Below are positions 20,889 through 31,648 of a stretch of DNA of 64,000 bases, piece after piece; positions within the stretch are counted from its first letter, which is position 1, and each line of letters starts with the position of its first letter. The stretch lies in the NCBI GenBank assembly GCA_945910005.1, contig OX246743.1:4372018-4436017 (forward strand), written 5' to 3'. Source of the stretch: Isoperla grammatica. Lineage: Eukaryota; Arthropoda; Insecta; Plecoptera; Perlodidae. The position numbers and the translations under genes are program-made. The notes under the pieces were generated by a model that ran no database searches, had not been told where the DNA came from, and saw nothing but the letters and a program-made list of their open reading frames with translations.

Positions 20889-23391
20889 AGGGTCAGCTAG
20901 ATACTCACCTGTTTGGTGCCCCAGCCAGTGACGTCACAGACAGTGCCGGTCTCGACCGCTTCGTCCTGCGTGGGGAGGGTGACGGGGTAGTGGGGGGGGG
21001 GGGGGGGCAGCGAGATACTCACCTGTTTGGTGCCCCAGCCAGTGACGTCACAGACAGTGCCGGTCTCGACCGCTTCGTCCTGCGTGGGGAGGGTGACGGG
21101 GTAGCGGGGGGGGGGGGGGGCAGCTAGATACTCACCTGTTTGGTGCCCCAGCCAGTGACGTCACAGACAGTGCCGGTCTCGACCGCTTCGTCCTGCGTGG
21201 GGAGGGTGACGGGGTAGTGGGGGGGGGGGGGGCAGCTAGATACTCACCTGTTTGGTGCCCCAGCCAGTGACGTCACAGACAGTGCCGGTCTCGACCGCTT
21301 CGTCCTGCGTGGGGAGGGTGACGGGGGTAGTGGGGGGGGGGGGGCAGCTAGATACTCACCTGTTTGGTGCCCCAGCCAGTGACGTCACAGACAGTGCCGG
21401 TCCCGACCGCTTCGTCCTGCGTGGGGAGGGCGACGGGGTAGTGGGGGGGGGGGGCAGCTAGATACTCACCTGTTTGGTGCCCCAGCCAGTGACGTCACAG
21501 ACAGTGCCGGTCTCGACCGCTTCGTCCTGCGTGGGGAGGGTGACGGGGTAGTGGGGGGGGGGGGGGGCAGCTAGATACTCACCTGTTTGGTGCCCCAGCC
21601 AGTGACGTCACAGACAGTGCCGGTCTCGACCGCTTCGTCCTGCGTGGGGAGGGTGACGGGGTAGTGGGGGGGGGGGGGGGCAGCTAGATACTCACCTGTT
21701 TGGTGCCCCAGCCAGTGACGTCACAGACAGTGCCGGTCTCGACCGCTTCGTCCTGCGTGGGGAGGGTGACGGGGTAGTGGGGGGGGGGGGGGCAGCTAGA
21801 TACTCACCTGTTTGGTGCCCCAGCCAGTGACGTCACAGACAGTGCCGGTCTCGACCGCTTCGTCCTGCGTGGGGAGGGTGACGGGGTAGTGGGGGGGGGG
21901 GGGGCAGCTAGATACTCATCTGTTTGGTGCCCCAGCCAGTGACGTCACAGACAGTGCCGGTCTCGACCGCTTCGTCCTGCGTGGGGAGGGTGACGGGGTA
22001 GTGGGGGGGGGGGGGCAGCTAGATACTCACCTGTTTGGTGCCCCAGCCAGTGACGTCACAGACAGTGCCGGTCTCGACCGCTTCGTCCTGCGTGGGGAGG
22101 GTGACGGGGTAGTGGGGGGGGGGGGGGCAGCTAGATACTCACCTGTTTGGTGCCCCAGCCAGTGACGTCACAGACAGTGCCGGTCTCGACCGCTTCGTCC
22201 TGCGTGGGGAGGGTGACGGGGTAGTGGGGGGGGGGGGGCAGCTAGATACTCACCTGTTTGGTGCCCCAGCCAGTGACGTCACAGACAGTGCCGGTCTCGA
22301 CCGCTTCGTCCTGGGTGGGGAGGGTGACGGGGTAGTGGGGGGGGGGGGGGGCAGCTAGATACTCACCTGTTTGGTGCCCCAGCCAGTGACGTCACAGACA
22401 GTGCCGGTCTCGACCGCTTCGTCCTGCGTGGGGAGGGTGACGGGGTAGTGGGGGGGGGGGGGGCAGCTAGATACTCACCTGTTTGGTGCCCCAGCCAGTG
22501 ACGTCACAGACAGTGCCGGTCTCGACCGCTTCGTCCTGCGTGGGGAGGGTGACGGGGTAGTGGGGGGGGGGGGGGGCAGCTAGATACTCACCACGGTGGT
22601 GCCCCAGCCAGTGACGTCACAGACAGTGCCGGTCTCGACCGCTTCACCCTGGGTGGGGAGGGTGACGGTGTAGTGGGGGGGGGGGGGGGCAGCTAGATAC
22701 TCACCTGTTTGGTGCCCCAGCCAGTGACGTCACAGACAGTGCCGGTCTCGACCGCTTCGTCCTGCGTGGGGAGGGTGACGGGGTAGTGGGGGGGGGGGGG
22801 GGGGGGGGCAGCTAGATACTCACCTGTTTGGTGCCCCAGCCAGTGACGTCACAGACAGTGCCGGTCTCGACCGCTTCGTCCTGCGTGGGGAGGGTGACGG
22901 GGTAGTGGGGGGGGGGGGGGGCAGCTAGATACTCACCTGTTTGGTGCCCCAGCCAGTGACGTCACAGACAGTGCCGGTCTCGACCGCTTCGTCCTGGGTG
23001 GGGAGGGTGACGGGGGTAGTGGAGGGGGGGGGGGGGGCAGCTAGATACTCACCTGTTTGGTGCCCCAGCCAGTGACGTCACAGACAGTGCCGGTCTCGAC
23101 CGCTTCGTCCTGCGTGGGGAGGGTGACGGGTAGTGGGGGGGGGGGGGGGCAGCTAGATACTCACCTGTTTGGTGCCCCAGCCAGTGACGTCACAGACAGT
23201 GCCGGTCTCGACCGCTTCGTCCTGCGTGGGGAGGGTGACGGGGTAGTGGGGGGGGGGGGGGCAGCTAGATACTCACCTGTTTGGTGCCCCAGCCAGTGAC
23301 GTCACAGACAGTGCCGGTCTCGACCGCTTCACCCTGGGTGGGGAGGGTGACGGGGGGCGACGCCGACTCCAAAGACAAATGGCGTCGATAC
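20889..23391 (-). repeat. array of exon 4 end plus donor, about 112 bp, 22 copies including the exon
   Basis: Each unit on the minus strand holds GACGAAGCGGTCGAGACC, the codons for CDVTGWGT, the end ACAG, the donor GTGAGTATCTAGCTG, then a run of 10-21 C and ACTACCCCGTCACCCTCC leading to CCACGCAG. Unit length varies from about 110 to 119 bp because of the C-run. The 22nd copy (23277-23391) is joined to the true exon 4 acceptor. Copy B has three copies. Confidence 0.92.
23277..23391 (-). pseudogene. gene A exon 4 with 1-bp insertion
   Basis: Begins after CTCAG as GTATCGACGCC ([13 protein letters not shown]) and ends CAG before GTGAGT. It is 115 nt against 114 nt in gene B: the plus strand has six G at about 23352-23357 where B has five. 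The frame is lost before CDVTGWG. Confidence 0.75.
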
Positions 23392-23475
23392 CTGAGATAG
23401 ACACAGACGACAATAATTACTGAGCATCTCAAAACGCCTAATTCACATCTGTCAAACCCAGATGACAGGTCCCCT

Positions 23476-24150
23476 CACAGGCTGATACCACCCTTTACAG
23501 GCTGCTTCTAGTGCTTACAGGCTGCTACCGGCGCTTACAGGCTTCTTCCGGCCCTCACAGGCTGCTACCGGCGCTTACAGGCTGCTACCAGCGCTTACAG
23601 GCTGCTACCGGCCCTCACAGGCTGATACCACCCTTTACAGGCTGCTTCCGCCTTTTACAGGTTGCTACCAGCCCTTACAGACTGCTCCCGGCCCTCACAG
23701 GCTGATACCACCCTTTACAAGCTGCTACCGGTGCTTACAGGCTGCTACCGGCGCTTACAAGCTGCCACCGGTGCTTACATGCTGCTACCGGCGCTTACAG
23801 GCTGCTCCCGGCGCTTACAGACTGTTACCGGCGCTTACAGGCTGCTACCGGCGCTTACAGGGTAATCCCGGCGCTTACAGACTGCTACCGGCGCTTACAT
23901 GCTGCTACCGGCGCTTACAGACTGCTCCCGGCCCTCACAGGCTGATACCACCCTTTACAGGCTGCTACCGGTGCTTACAGGCTGCTACCGGCGCTTACAG
24001 ACTGCTACCGGCGCTTACAGGCTGCTCCCGGCGCTTACAGACTGCTACTGGCGCTTACAGGCTGCTACCGGCCCTTACGGGCAGATACTGGCCCTCGCAC
24101 GCTGTGACCGACCTTTACAAGCTTCTACTGGCCCTTACAGGCAGCCATGA
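23476..24150 (-). repeat. 20-bp minisatellite in intron 3, about 33 units
   Basis: The unit on the plus strand is CTTACAGGCTGCTACCGGCG with many single-base variants. Copy B has about six units at 40270-40390. On the minus strand the unit resembles the GGCCGGTAGCAGCCTG motif at the end of the neighbouring 151-bp unit, so the two arrays may share an origin. Confidence 0.88.
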
Positions 24151-24179
24151 GGGAGGCGGATAGTGACAAGAGGGGGTGA

Positions 24180-25640
24180 ACGTACCCTAAGCAGCGCCAG
24201 GTCGTAGTCCCATGTCACGGTGCTGTACCGGCTGTGGAAGATGACTTGCTGCACTGAGTGTACACTCCCCCCCGCCCCTAGCAGGCTGCTACCGGCCCTG
24301 AGGGAGGCGGATAGTTACAAGAGAGTGAGAACCTACCCTAAGCAGCGCCAGGTCGTAGTCCCATGTCACGGTGCTGTACTGGCTGTGCAAGATGACTTGC
24401 TGCACTGGGTGTACACTCCCCCCCGCCCCTAGCAGGCTGCTGCCGGCCCTGAGGGAGGCGGATAGTGGCAAGAGAGTGAGAACGTACCCTAAGCAGCGCC
24501 AGGTCGTAGTCCCATGTCACGGTGCTGTACTGGCTGTGGAAGATGACTTGTTGCACTGAGTGTACACTTCCCCCCGTCCCTAGCAGGCTGCTGCCGGCCC
24601 TGAGGGAGGCGGATAGTGGCAAGAGAGTGAGAACGTACCCTAAGCAGCGCCAGGTCGTAGTCGTATGTCGCGGGGTTGAACTGGCTGTGGAAGATGACTT
24701 GTTGCACTGAGTGTACACTCCCCCCCGCCCCTAGCAGGCTGCTGCCGGCCCTGAGGGAGGCGGATAGTGACAAGAGGGGGAGAACGTACCCTAAGCAGCG
24801 CCAGGTCGTAGTCCCATGTCACGGTGCTGTACTGGCTGTGGAAGATGACTTGTTGCACTGATTGTACACTTCCCCCCGCCCCTAGCAGGCTGCTGCCGGC
24901 CCTGAGGGAGGCGGATAGTGACAAGAGGGGGAGAACGTACCCTAAGCAGCGCCAGGTCGTAGTCCCATGTCACGGTGCTGTACTGGCTGTGCAAGATGAC
25001 TTGCTGCACTGGGTGTACACTCCCCCCCGCCCCTAGCAGGCTGCTGCCGGCCCTGAGGGAGGCGGATAGTGACAAGAGGGGGAGAACCTACCCTAAGCAG
25101 CGCCAGGTCGTAGTCCCATGTCACGGTGCTGTACTGGCTGTGGAAGATGACTTGTTGCACTGAGTGTACACTTCCCCCCGCCCCTAGCAGGCTGCTGCCG
25201 GCCCTGAGGGTCGCGGATAGTTACAAGAGAGTGAGAACGTACCCTAAGCAGCGCCAGGTCGTAGTCCCATGTCACGGTGCTGTACTGGTTGTGGAAGATG
25301 ACTTGCTGCACTGAGTGTACACTTCCCCCCGCCCCTAGCAGGCTGCTACCGGCCCTGAGGGAGGCGGATAGTGACAAGAGGGGGAGAACCTACCCTAAGC
25401 AGCGCCAGGTCGTAGTCCAATGTCACGGTGCTGTACTGGCTGTGGAAGATGACTTGTTGCACTGAGTGTACACTTCCCCCCGCCCCTAGCAGGCTGCTAC
25501 CGGCCCTGAGGGAGGCGGATAGTGACAAGAGGGGGAGAACCTACCCTAAGCAGCGCCAGGTCGTAGTCCAATGTCACGGTGCTGTACTGGCTGTGGAAGA
25601 TGACTTGTTGCACTGAGTGTACACTTCCCCCCGCCCCTAG
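24180..25640 (-). repeat. 151-bp array of exon 3 end plus donor, 10 copies including the exon
   Basis: Donor-side junctions recur every 151 bp (near 24183, 24334, 24485 and so on to 25541). Each unit on the minus strand has the last 112 nt of exon 3 ([30 protein letters not shown], so the Asp102 codon is included), a donor GTACGT or GTAGGT, and 39 bp of intron ending CCTCCCTCAG. The unit is bounded by CTCAGGGCCGG, present both inside exon 3 and 39 nt into the intron. Copy B has one copy only. Confidence 0.92.
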
Positions 25641-25769
25641 AAAGGTGCTGCCGGCCCTGAGAGTGATGTTGACGTAAGGGCCTAAGCTGCAGTGGGCGGC
25701 CGTGATGGCCCAGTGGGCGCTGATGATGGAAGCTCCGCAGAGTGGGAACCCATTGGACTCCAGCGACAG
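25545..25769 (-). pseudogene. gene A exon 3 (His57/Asp102)
   Basis: 225 nt (75 codons), phase 0 at both ends, after acceptor GTTTAG. It encodes [26 protein letters not shown] and DYDLALLR. Open throughout, with no defect of its own. Confidence 0.82.
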
Positions 25770-26699
25770 CTAAACAGTGAGACGTCATCATTACAATTTC
25801 TGTTCACCATGTTTTCAGGCCTACCTTGGCTATCACAAACCTCGTTTTGTTGTATATATAAAAATATTTTTAGTTTTAATTTGATTACAAAAAATGAACC
25901 GATCCTATTCAAGTTTTAAAATAGTGTACAGTTTGTTGTTTGAAAGTTTGAGCGTTGACTGGCTTCGACTAACTCATCTATGGCGTCCGGATTAAATTGT
26001 GAGACCTTATTACTTAATTTACCCTTTTAGTCATGACTTTTTTTTTAGCAGAATAAGTTTATTGAAAAAAGTATTATTTAAATGGTTGATTTTTTAAAGT
26101 TTTTTTTTAATTAAAAAAAAATTAATATCATCATGTTTGTTTTTTTTTTTTATTTTTTTTGTGCATAATGCATTTTTTCAAAAGTATCAGAATCTAGTTT
26201 TCTTTCCTTTTTTGAATTAACTTAAGTTTTAATAAATGGAATTTCTAAAATGACATTTTATATTTTTACTTTTGCAAGTTTCAATTTTGAAAGGGTTGTA
26301 AAACATTATATTATTTAGACAATTGACGCGAGAAAAAAACATTTGATTTCCTTTAAATATTCATTATTCTGAAACCGGGGTCCAAGTAAACTAGTGCCAG
26401 ATATTTTCATTGTCCGACTATGCACTACATTTTAGTTTTCAACCCTAAATAAACGGAGGCGCAAAGATACAACTTGCACACGGATCTCGTCATTTTGAGT
26501 AACACCCCTGTTTAGGTATCTCACGTATAAGTTAAGAACAGTTGTTTTCTTTTTATGTAAGTTATATCTATTTTTTTTTTAATTACACAATGAAATATGT
26601 TCAAAAGATTTATCATCAAGAAAATATCAAAGTCGATATACAGATAAATGAACAAGGGGTCTTAGAGGTACCAGGAATTATGTAACCGCCTCATCTGAG
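25770..26699. other. intron 2 of gene A, AT-rich
   Basis: No exon seen. From about 25955 it is homologous to 43430-44160 in copy B; B has an extra 2.6 kb (40845-43425) at the corresponding point. Confidence 0.5.
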
Positions 26700-27490
26700 T
26701 TAAAGTATTACTAGAGTAGTGCCTCAGTGCTGTAAACCCAACTTGCCTGGTGTGGGTATTGTTCAATACTGGCTGAGTAGTACCTCAATTCTATACACCC
26801 AACTTGCCTGATATGGGTATTGTTCAATACTGACTGAGTAGTGCCTCAATACTGTACACCCAACTTGCCTGATATGGGTATTGTTCAATACTGAATGAGT
26901 AGTACCTCAATTCTATACACCCAACTTGCCTGATATGGGTATTGTTCAATACTGATTGAGTAGTACCTCAATACTTTACACCCAACTTGCCTGATATGGA
27001 TATTGTTCAATACCGACTGAGTAGTGCCTCAATACTTTACACCCAACTTGCCTGATATGGATATTGTTCAATACTGACTGAGTAGTGCCTCAATACTATA
27101 CACCCAACTTGTCTGATATGGATATTGTTCAATACTGGCTGAGTAGTACCTCAATACTATACACCCAACTTGTCTGATATGGATATTGTTCAATACTGGC
27201 TGAGAAGTGCCTCAATACTATACACCCAACTTGCCTGGTATGGGTATTGTTCAATACTGACTGAGTAGTGCCTCAATACTATACACCCAACTTGCCTGAT
27301 ATGGATATTGTTCAATACTGGCTGAGTAGTACCTCAATACTATACACCCAACTTGTCTGATATGGATATTGTTCAATACTGGCTGAGTAGTACCTCAATA
27401 CTATACACCCAACTTGTCTGATATGGATATTGTTCAATACTGGCTGAGAAGTGCCTCAATACTATACACCAACTTGCCTGATATGGGTAT
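26700..27490 (-). repeat. 61-bp array of exon 2 end plus GC donor, about 13 copies including the exon
   Basis: The period is exactly 61 bp. The unit on the minus strand has TCAGTATTGAACAATACC, CATATCAG (VSIEQYPYQ), then GCAAGTTGGGTGTATAG and TATTGAGGCACTACTCAG. Several units have CAGACAAGT rather than CAGGCAAGT, which removes the GC donor. Copy B has a single unexpanded copy at 44166-44245. Confidence 0.92.
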
Positions 27491-27551
27491 TGTTCAATAC
27501 TGACGGGCCTCCCATAAACGATTCTTCCATCGAAGGTTTTCGAGAAATCAC
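27478..27551 (-). pseudogene. gene A exon 2 (activation site)
   Basis: 74 nt; the acceptor CTCTTTTAG precedes GTGATTTCTCG. It encodes [24 protein letters not shown]. The predicted donor is CAG then GCAAGT (GC-type), which joins in phase 0 to LSLE of exon 3. Residue 18 is Tyr rather than Gly. Confidence 0.72.
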
Positions 27552-27720
27552 CTAAAAGAGAAACATAGTATTGTCCAAATTAACATTTTACCCGATTTCG
27601 TAAATAAATTGACAAATGTGTATGAATCTACGTTGTAGTATACTATATATTGATTTATTTTATTATAACTTGTAACTGTACTATATGTTTTTGGGTCTAA
27701 GATAAAGTTATAAGATACAA

Positions 27721-29340
27721 ACGTGCGTGTGTGTGCGTGAGTGTGCGTGAGCGTGCTGCGATATTACACTAACGTGCGTGAGTGTGCGTGAGCGTGTTGA
27801 GATATTACACTAACGTGCGTGAGTGTGCGTGAGCGTGTTGCGATATTACACTAACGTGCGTGAGTGTGCGTGAGCGTGTTGCGATATTACACTAACGTAC
27901 GTGAGTGTGCGTCAGCGTGTTGCGATATTACACTAACGTGCGTGAGTGTGCGTAAGCGTGTTGAGATATTACTCTAACGTGCGTGAGTGTGCGTGAGCGT
28001 GTTGCGATATTACACTAACGTACGTGAGTGTGCGTGAGCGTGCTGCGATATTACACTAACGTGCGTGAGTGTGCATAAGCGTGTTGCGATAATACACTAA
28101 CGTGCGTGAGTGTGCGTGAGCGTGTTGCGATATTACACTAACATGCGTGAGTGTGCGTGGGCGTGTAGCGATATTACACTAACGTACGTGAGTGTGCGTG
28201 AGCGTGTTGCGATATTAAACTAACGTGCGTGAGTGTGCGTGAGCGTGTTGTGATATTAAACTAACGTGCGTGAGTGTGCGTGAGCGTGTTGCGATATTGC
28301 ACTAAAGTGCGTGAGTGTGCGTGAGCGTGTTGAGATATTACACTAACGTGCGTGAGTGTGCGTGAGCGTGTTGCGATATTACACTAACGTGCGTGAGTGT
28401 GCGTGAGCGTGTTGCGATATTACACTAACGTGCGTGAGTGTGCGTGAGCGTGTTGCGATATTACACTAACGTGCGTGAGTGTGCGTGAGCGTGTTGAGAT
28501 ATTACACTAACGTACGTGAGTGTGCGTGAGCGTGTTGAGATATTACACTAACGTACGTGAGTGTGCGTGAGCGTGTTGCGATATTACACTAACGTGCGTG
28601 AGTGTGCGTGAGCGTGTTGCGATATTACACTAACGTACGTGAGTGTGCGTGAGCGTGTTGCGATATTACACTTACGTACGTGAGTGTGCGTGAGCGTGTT
28701 GCGATATTACACTTACGTACGTGAGTGTGCGTGAGCGTGTTGCGATATTACACTTACGTACGTGAGTGTGCGTGAGCGTGTTGCGATATTACACTAACGT
28801 GCGTGAGTGTGCGTGAGCGTGTTGCGATATTACACTTACGTACGTGAGTGCGCGTGAGCGTGTTGCGATATTGCACTTACGTACGTGAGTGTGCGTGAGC
28901 GTGTTGCGATATTACACTAACGTGCGTGAGTGTGCGTGAGCGTGTTGCGATATTACACTAACGTGCGTGAGCGTGTTGAGATATTACACTTACATGCGTG
29001 AGTGTGCGTGAGCGTGTTGCGATATTACACTAACAAGCGTGAGTGTGCGTGAGCGTGTTGCGATATTACACCAACGTGCGTGAGCGTGTTGAGATATTAC
29101 ACTTACATGCGTGAGTGTGCGTGAGCGTGTTGCGATATTACACTAACAAGCGTGAGTGTGCGTGAGCGTGTTGAGATATTACACTAACGTGCGTGAGTGT
29201 GCGTGAGCGTGTTGCGATATTACACTAACGTGCGTGAGCGTGTTGAGATATTACACTTACATGCGTGAGTGTGCGTGAGCGTGTTGCGATATTACACTAA
29301 CGTGCGTGAGTGTGCGTGAGCGTGTGGCATGTGTGCGTGA
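27721..29340 (-). repeat. 41-bp minisatellite in intron 1, about 38 units
   Basis: The unit on the plus strand is ACGTGCGTGAGTGTGCGTG, AGCGTGTTGCG, ATATTACACTA. A few short units lack the middle block (near 28965, 29075 and 29230). Copy B has about six units at 44778-45020. Unlike the other arrays in this gene, it shows no exon match. Confidence 0.92.
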
Positions 29341-29394
29341 GCGTATCTTGACTTTGAGTCACGCGCTCACCGCTACAATATACTCAGTACTCAC

Positions 29395-29440
29395 CCCAGC
29401 TGCCGGCGATCTGGCAAACGAGTAAGGCGAGTACAAACAT
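29395..29440 (-). pseudogene. gene A exon 1 (signal peptide)
   Basis: ATG at 29440. It encodes [15 protein letters not shown] plus one base, then donor GTGAGT. Hydrophobic core [15 protein letters not shown] box lies 56 bp upstream. Confidence 0.8.
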
Positions 29441-29495
29441 TTTCAAGAGCGATCAGGTTTCTGTCAACGTAGTAGCTGGTGGAAGCACCGACCCG

Positions 29496-29502
29496 TTTTA
29501 TA
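29496..29502 (-). promoter_or_regulatory. TATA box of gene A
   Basis: TATAAAA on the minus strand, 56-62 bp upstream of the start codon, implying a 5' UTR of about 30 nt. Identical in gene B (45179-45185). Confidence 0.7.
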
Positions 29503-29904
29503 CCACGTGAAGTATGTCATCTAATCAGATTATTTTTATTTTTTTGTAATGTTAATAATCAGAAACAGATACTATTTTGTGGTATCATTTTCTAATCTAA
29601 CGTTGGATGAAATTCAAGTATCTTCTTATTAATGGATTCATTCACCTATCGCAATAATTAGTGCACAAAATATGACCTACCTTAGATTAAGAACCTTTGA
29701 GTAGTGTGTTATTGGTTTTTGTGTCATTGTTATTGGTGTTATTGGTCAATTGAGAATATTACGTATATATTTTATGCCGTTTTTGCACTAAAGGCCAAGT
29801 ACTACACTAATTTTGACGTTTGCGTTATTTGTTTCTGTTATTTCTTATTTGTTTGAATTCGTTATTAAAATATCCAGGTCGTAGCCATATCTCCGGTGTT
29901 ATAA

Positions 29905-30150
29905 GGGTTGAATCGGTCTCCTATAATAAACAACGTGTGCCTTTTTTGCCGTTTTCTGGTTCTTAGCACCAAGGGCTATGATTTCGGCGTTTTCACTAAT
30001 TTGTATGCCTTTGTCTGAAATATAGAATGTTTTGCCGCCTCTCTCAGTCTTATAGCAAGGTCCACTAATGCTCTAAATGATGAATATGTGCCCTTTATTT
30101 ACCGTTTTTTGCTCTATGCCAAACAGTACCGATTATCATTGCTAGATTGC
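29905..30150 (-). pseudogene. upstream conserved segment, disrupted in copy A
   Basis: Counterpart of the 68-codon frame at 45564-45770. Here the frame starts MIIGTVWHRAKNGK and hits a stop at once; after an indel-rich part it resumes as KTFYISDKGIQIS, AEIIALGAK, KAHVVYYR. Protein function not recognised. Confidence 0.35.
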
Positions 30151-30599
30151 CTTTTAACTATATATAAAATTTGGAATTGTTAGACACCTTTCCCAGCGTT
30201 GTCGATCAAATTCTTCGTAGTTTTTTAAATTTCCCTTTTTACCGGTTCTTAATTGGTTATAAAAGTAAAAGCTACCGACTTCGATCACCACGTTGCCTTT
30301 ACTGTAATAAGGAATTTAATGAGTCAACTTTGAGCTTGTCCGACGAGAGTGAGACCATTCTACAAGATTTGGAGGCATACCAAACCGTCTATTCAGTATA
30401 CGTATATCATTTAGAAGAATCAAAGAGCTCCTTATCTCTATAATTATATTTGTTATCAGGCAGAGGTTATTTTTGTGAGATATTTGTTTGGAAGGAGACT
30501 ATCTAAGTCAAAAAACTTGCTGTATCAATAATGCATAGATTCCCAAATAGGTCAATAAAGAATGTATTACATATCTTGTACGACTGCATTAGATCGACA

Positions 30600-30833
30600 C
30601 GGTATGGGTGGGCGGTAGGTACGAGGGGGGGGGGTGTAGTCCATCTCTAGGAAGTTCTGACCGCAACGCTAAGCTATTGTGGTTGTTGCTATAAATGCAC
30701 ACAGAACATTCGTAGCGCAAATATTACCCAACGGCCCAATCCGAGCATTTGCAACAAGTTGTCTGATTGCCGGTAGCGGGAATCGAACCAGCGATCTCTC
30801 CATGATGTCTGGCGTTATTTCAATTTTATAGCA
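30600..30833 (-). mobile_element. tRNA-derived SINE at the edge of copy A
   Basis: Minus strand: B box CTGGTTCGATTCCCGC at about 30776-30791, followed by TACCGGCAATCAGACAACTT and a body that includes a G/C-run near 30627-30637. The same SINE is at 46235-46463. Homology between A and B stops within its tRNA-like head, so the head is cut in at least one copy. Confidence 0.6.
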
Positions 30834-31640
30834 GTGGTCTCGTCAACATTATAGTTTTCAGACTACGCCAACATTGTTAATATTCAAGCTATTTTTAAAA
30901 TTCAAAGCCAATTTCATATCAATTTTTCATGATTAATCTATATAACTGAGAGTAATTGATAAATTGTAACTTTTAACTACTTTAAATTTCTTCCTTACTT
31001 CCTATTGCCTAACCTTCTGATTATAACCAGGTATAAGTATAATAATAAACCTATAAAACATTATAATAAAGCAGAGAAAAGATTCAACGAATATAAAATG
31101 GTATATTAAGTAAATGGTTTATAGATTTATAATAACAAAAGATATTGCGTTCAATGGATCTCTGAATGTCATCTTCAACATCACAAAGACAACATATTAT
31201 TACAGATAGGGCTAAACGTCAGCCAGCAACAAGAGGTGTCTGCAATCATTGCCCTCGAGTCCACAGTCCAACCCTTCACTCCCAGACTGATAACATATTG
31301 TCATTGAACCTGCGGGCTTATCTGAGCACTGATAATGCACTCAATTTCAGTACACAAATGAATCACTACAAAGTTGAAAACAGATTCCAAGGCTACCGAG
31401 TCAGGTGCATGGTCTAAGTACAACAAACATCCTTATACCATGAGTCAGGTGCATGTTTGATCGTTGCACAGGTAGTCGAGTCACAAGGTCAACGAATGAC
31501 AACCGCTGGGGGTTCTTGGTTGAGACCATTGTTACGCTTACATTGCCCATGATTAAGTGAATGAGACTCTTATGTGTGGTTGACGCAATTGAGCTGAGGA
31601 TTACAAATAGTTACTAAACTCTTTATTAATCCAGCCCGGC
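30834..31640. other. spacer between copies A and B
   Basis: AT-rich; small open frames only (for example 31166-31417), with no recognised domain. The paired blocks AGTCAGGTGCATG near 31399 and 31443 form a short direct repeat. Confidence 0.4.
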
Positions 31641-31648
31641 ATGTCGGC

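Larger units (their letters stand above)
6124..29440 (-). pseudogene. S1 serine protease gene A, six exons, probably degenerate
   Basis: Paralogue of the intact gene at 35736-45123, assembled from splice sites, phase and family alignment: exons 29440-29395, 27551-27478, 25769-25545, 23391-23277, 16648-16502 and 6270-6124. It encodes a secretory signal, an activation site (R then IVYG), TAAHC (His57), DYDLALL (Asp102), CDVTGWG and DSGGP (Ser195). Faults: exon 4 is 115 nt, one G more than the 114 nt of B within a G-run near 23352, which shifts frame before CDVTGWG; Gly193 of the oxyanion hole is Asp (exon 6 starts DDSGGP); residue 18 is Tyr rather than Gly. The introns are swollen by minisatellites and by 7 kb of LINEs. 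A single-base homopolymer difference could be an assembly error, and upstream GDSGGP copies could in principle be spliced in, so pseudogene status is likely but not proven. Confidence 0.75.
3787..30833. repeat. segmental duplication, copy A (27 kb)
   Basis: From about 3787 to 30833 this block is collinear with 32621-46463: LINE 3' part, gene 3' flank, six protease exons in order, promoter, upstream SINE. Both copies have the same orientation, so this is a direct tandem duplication. Copy A is twice as long as B because nearly every minisatellite is longer and because about 7 kb of nested LINEs sits at 8545-15566. The left edge falls inside a LINE ORF and the right edge inside a tRNA-derived SINE, immediately after its B box. 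Confidence 0.8.

Noticed and set aside
23511..25919. Series of 60-130-codon ORFs on both strands
   Set aside because: Frame shadows of the 20-bp and 151-bp arrays; the only supported coding is exon 3 at 25545-25769.
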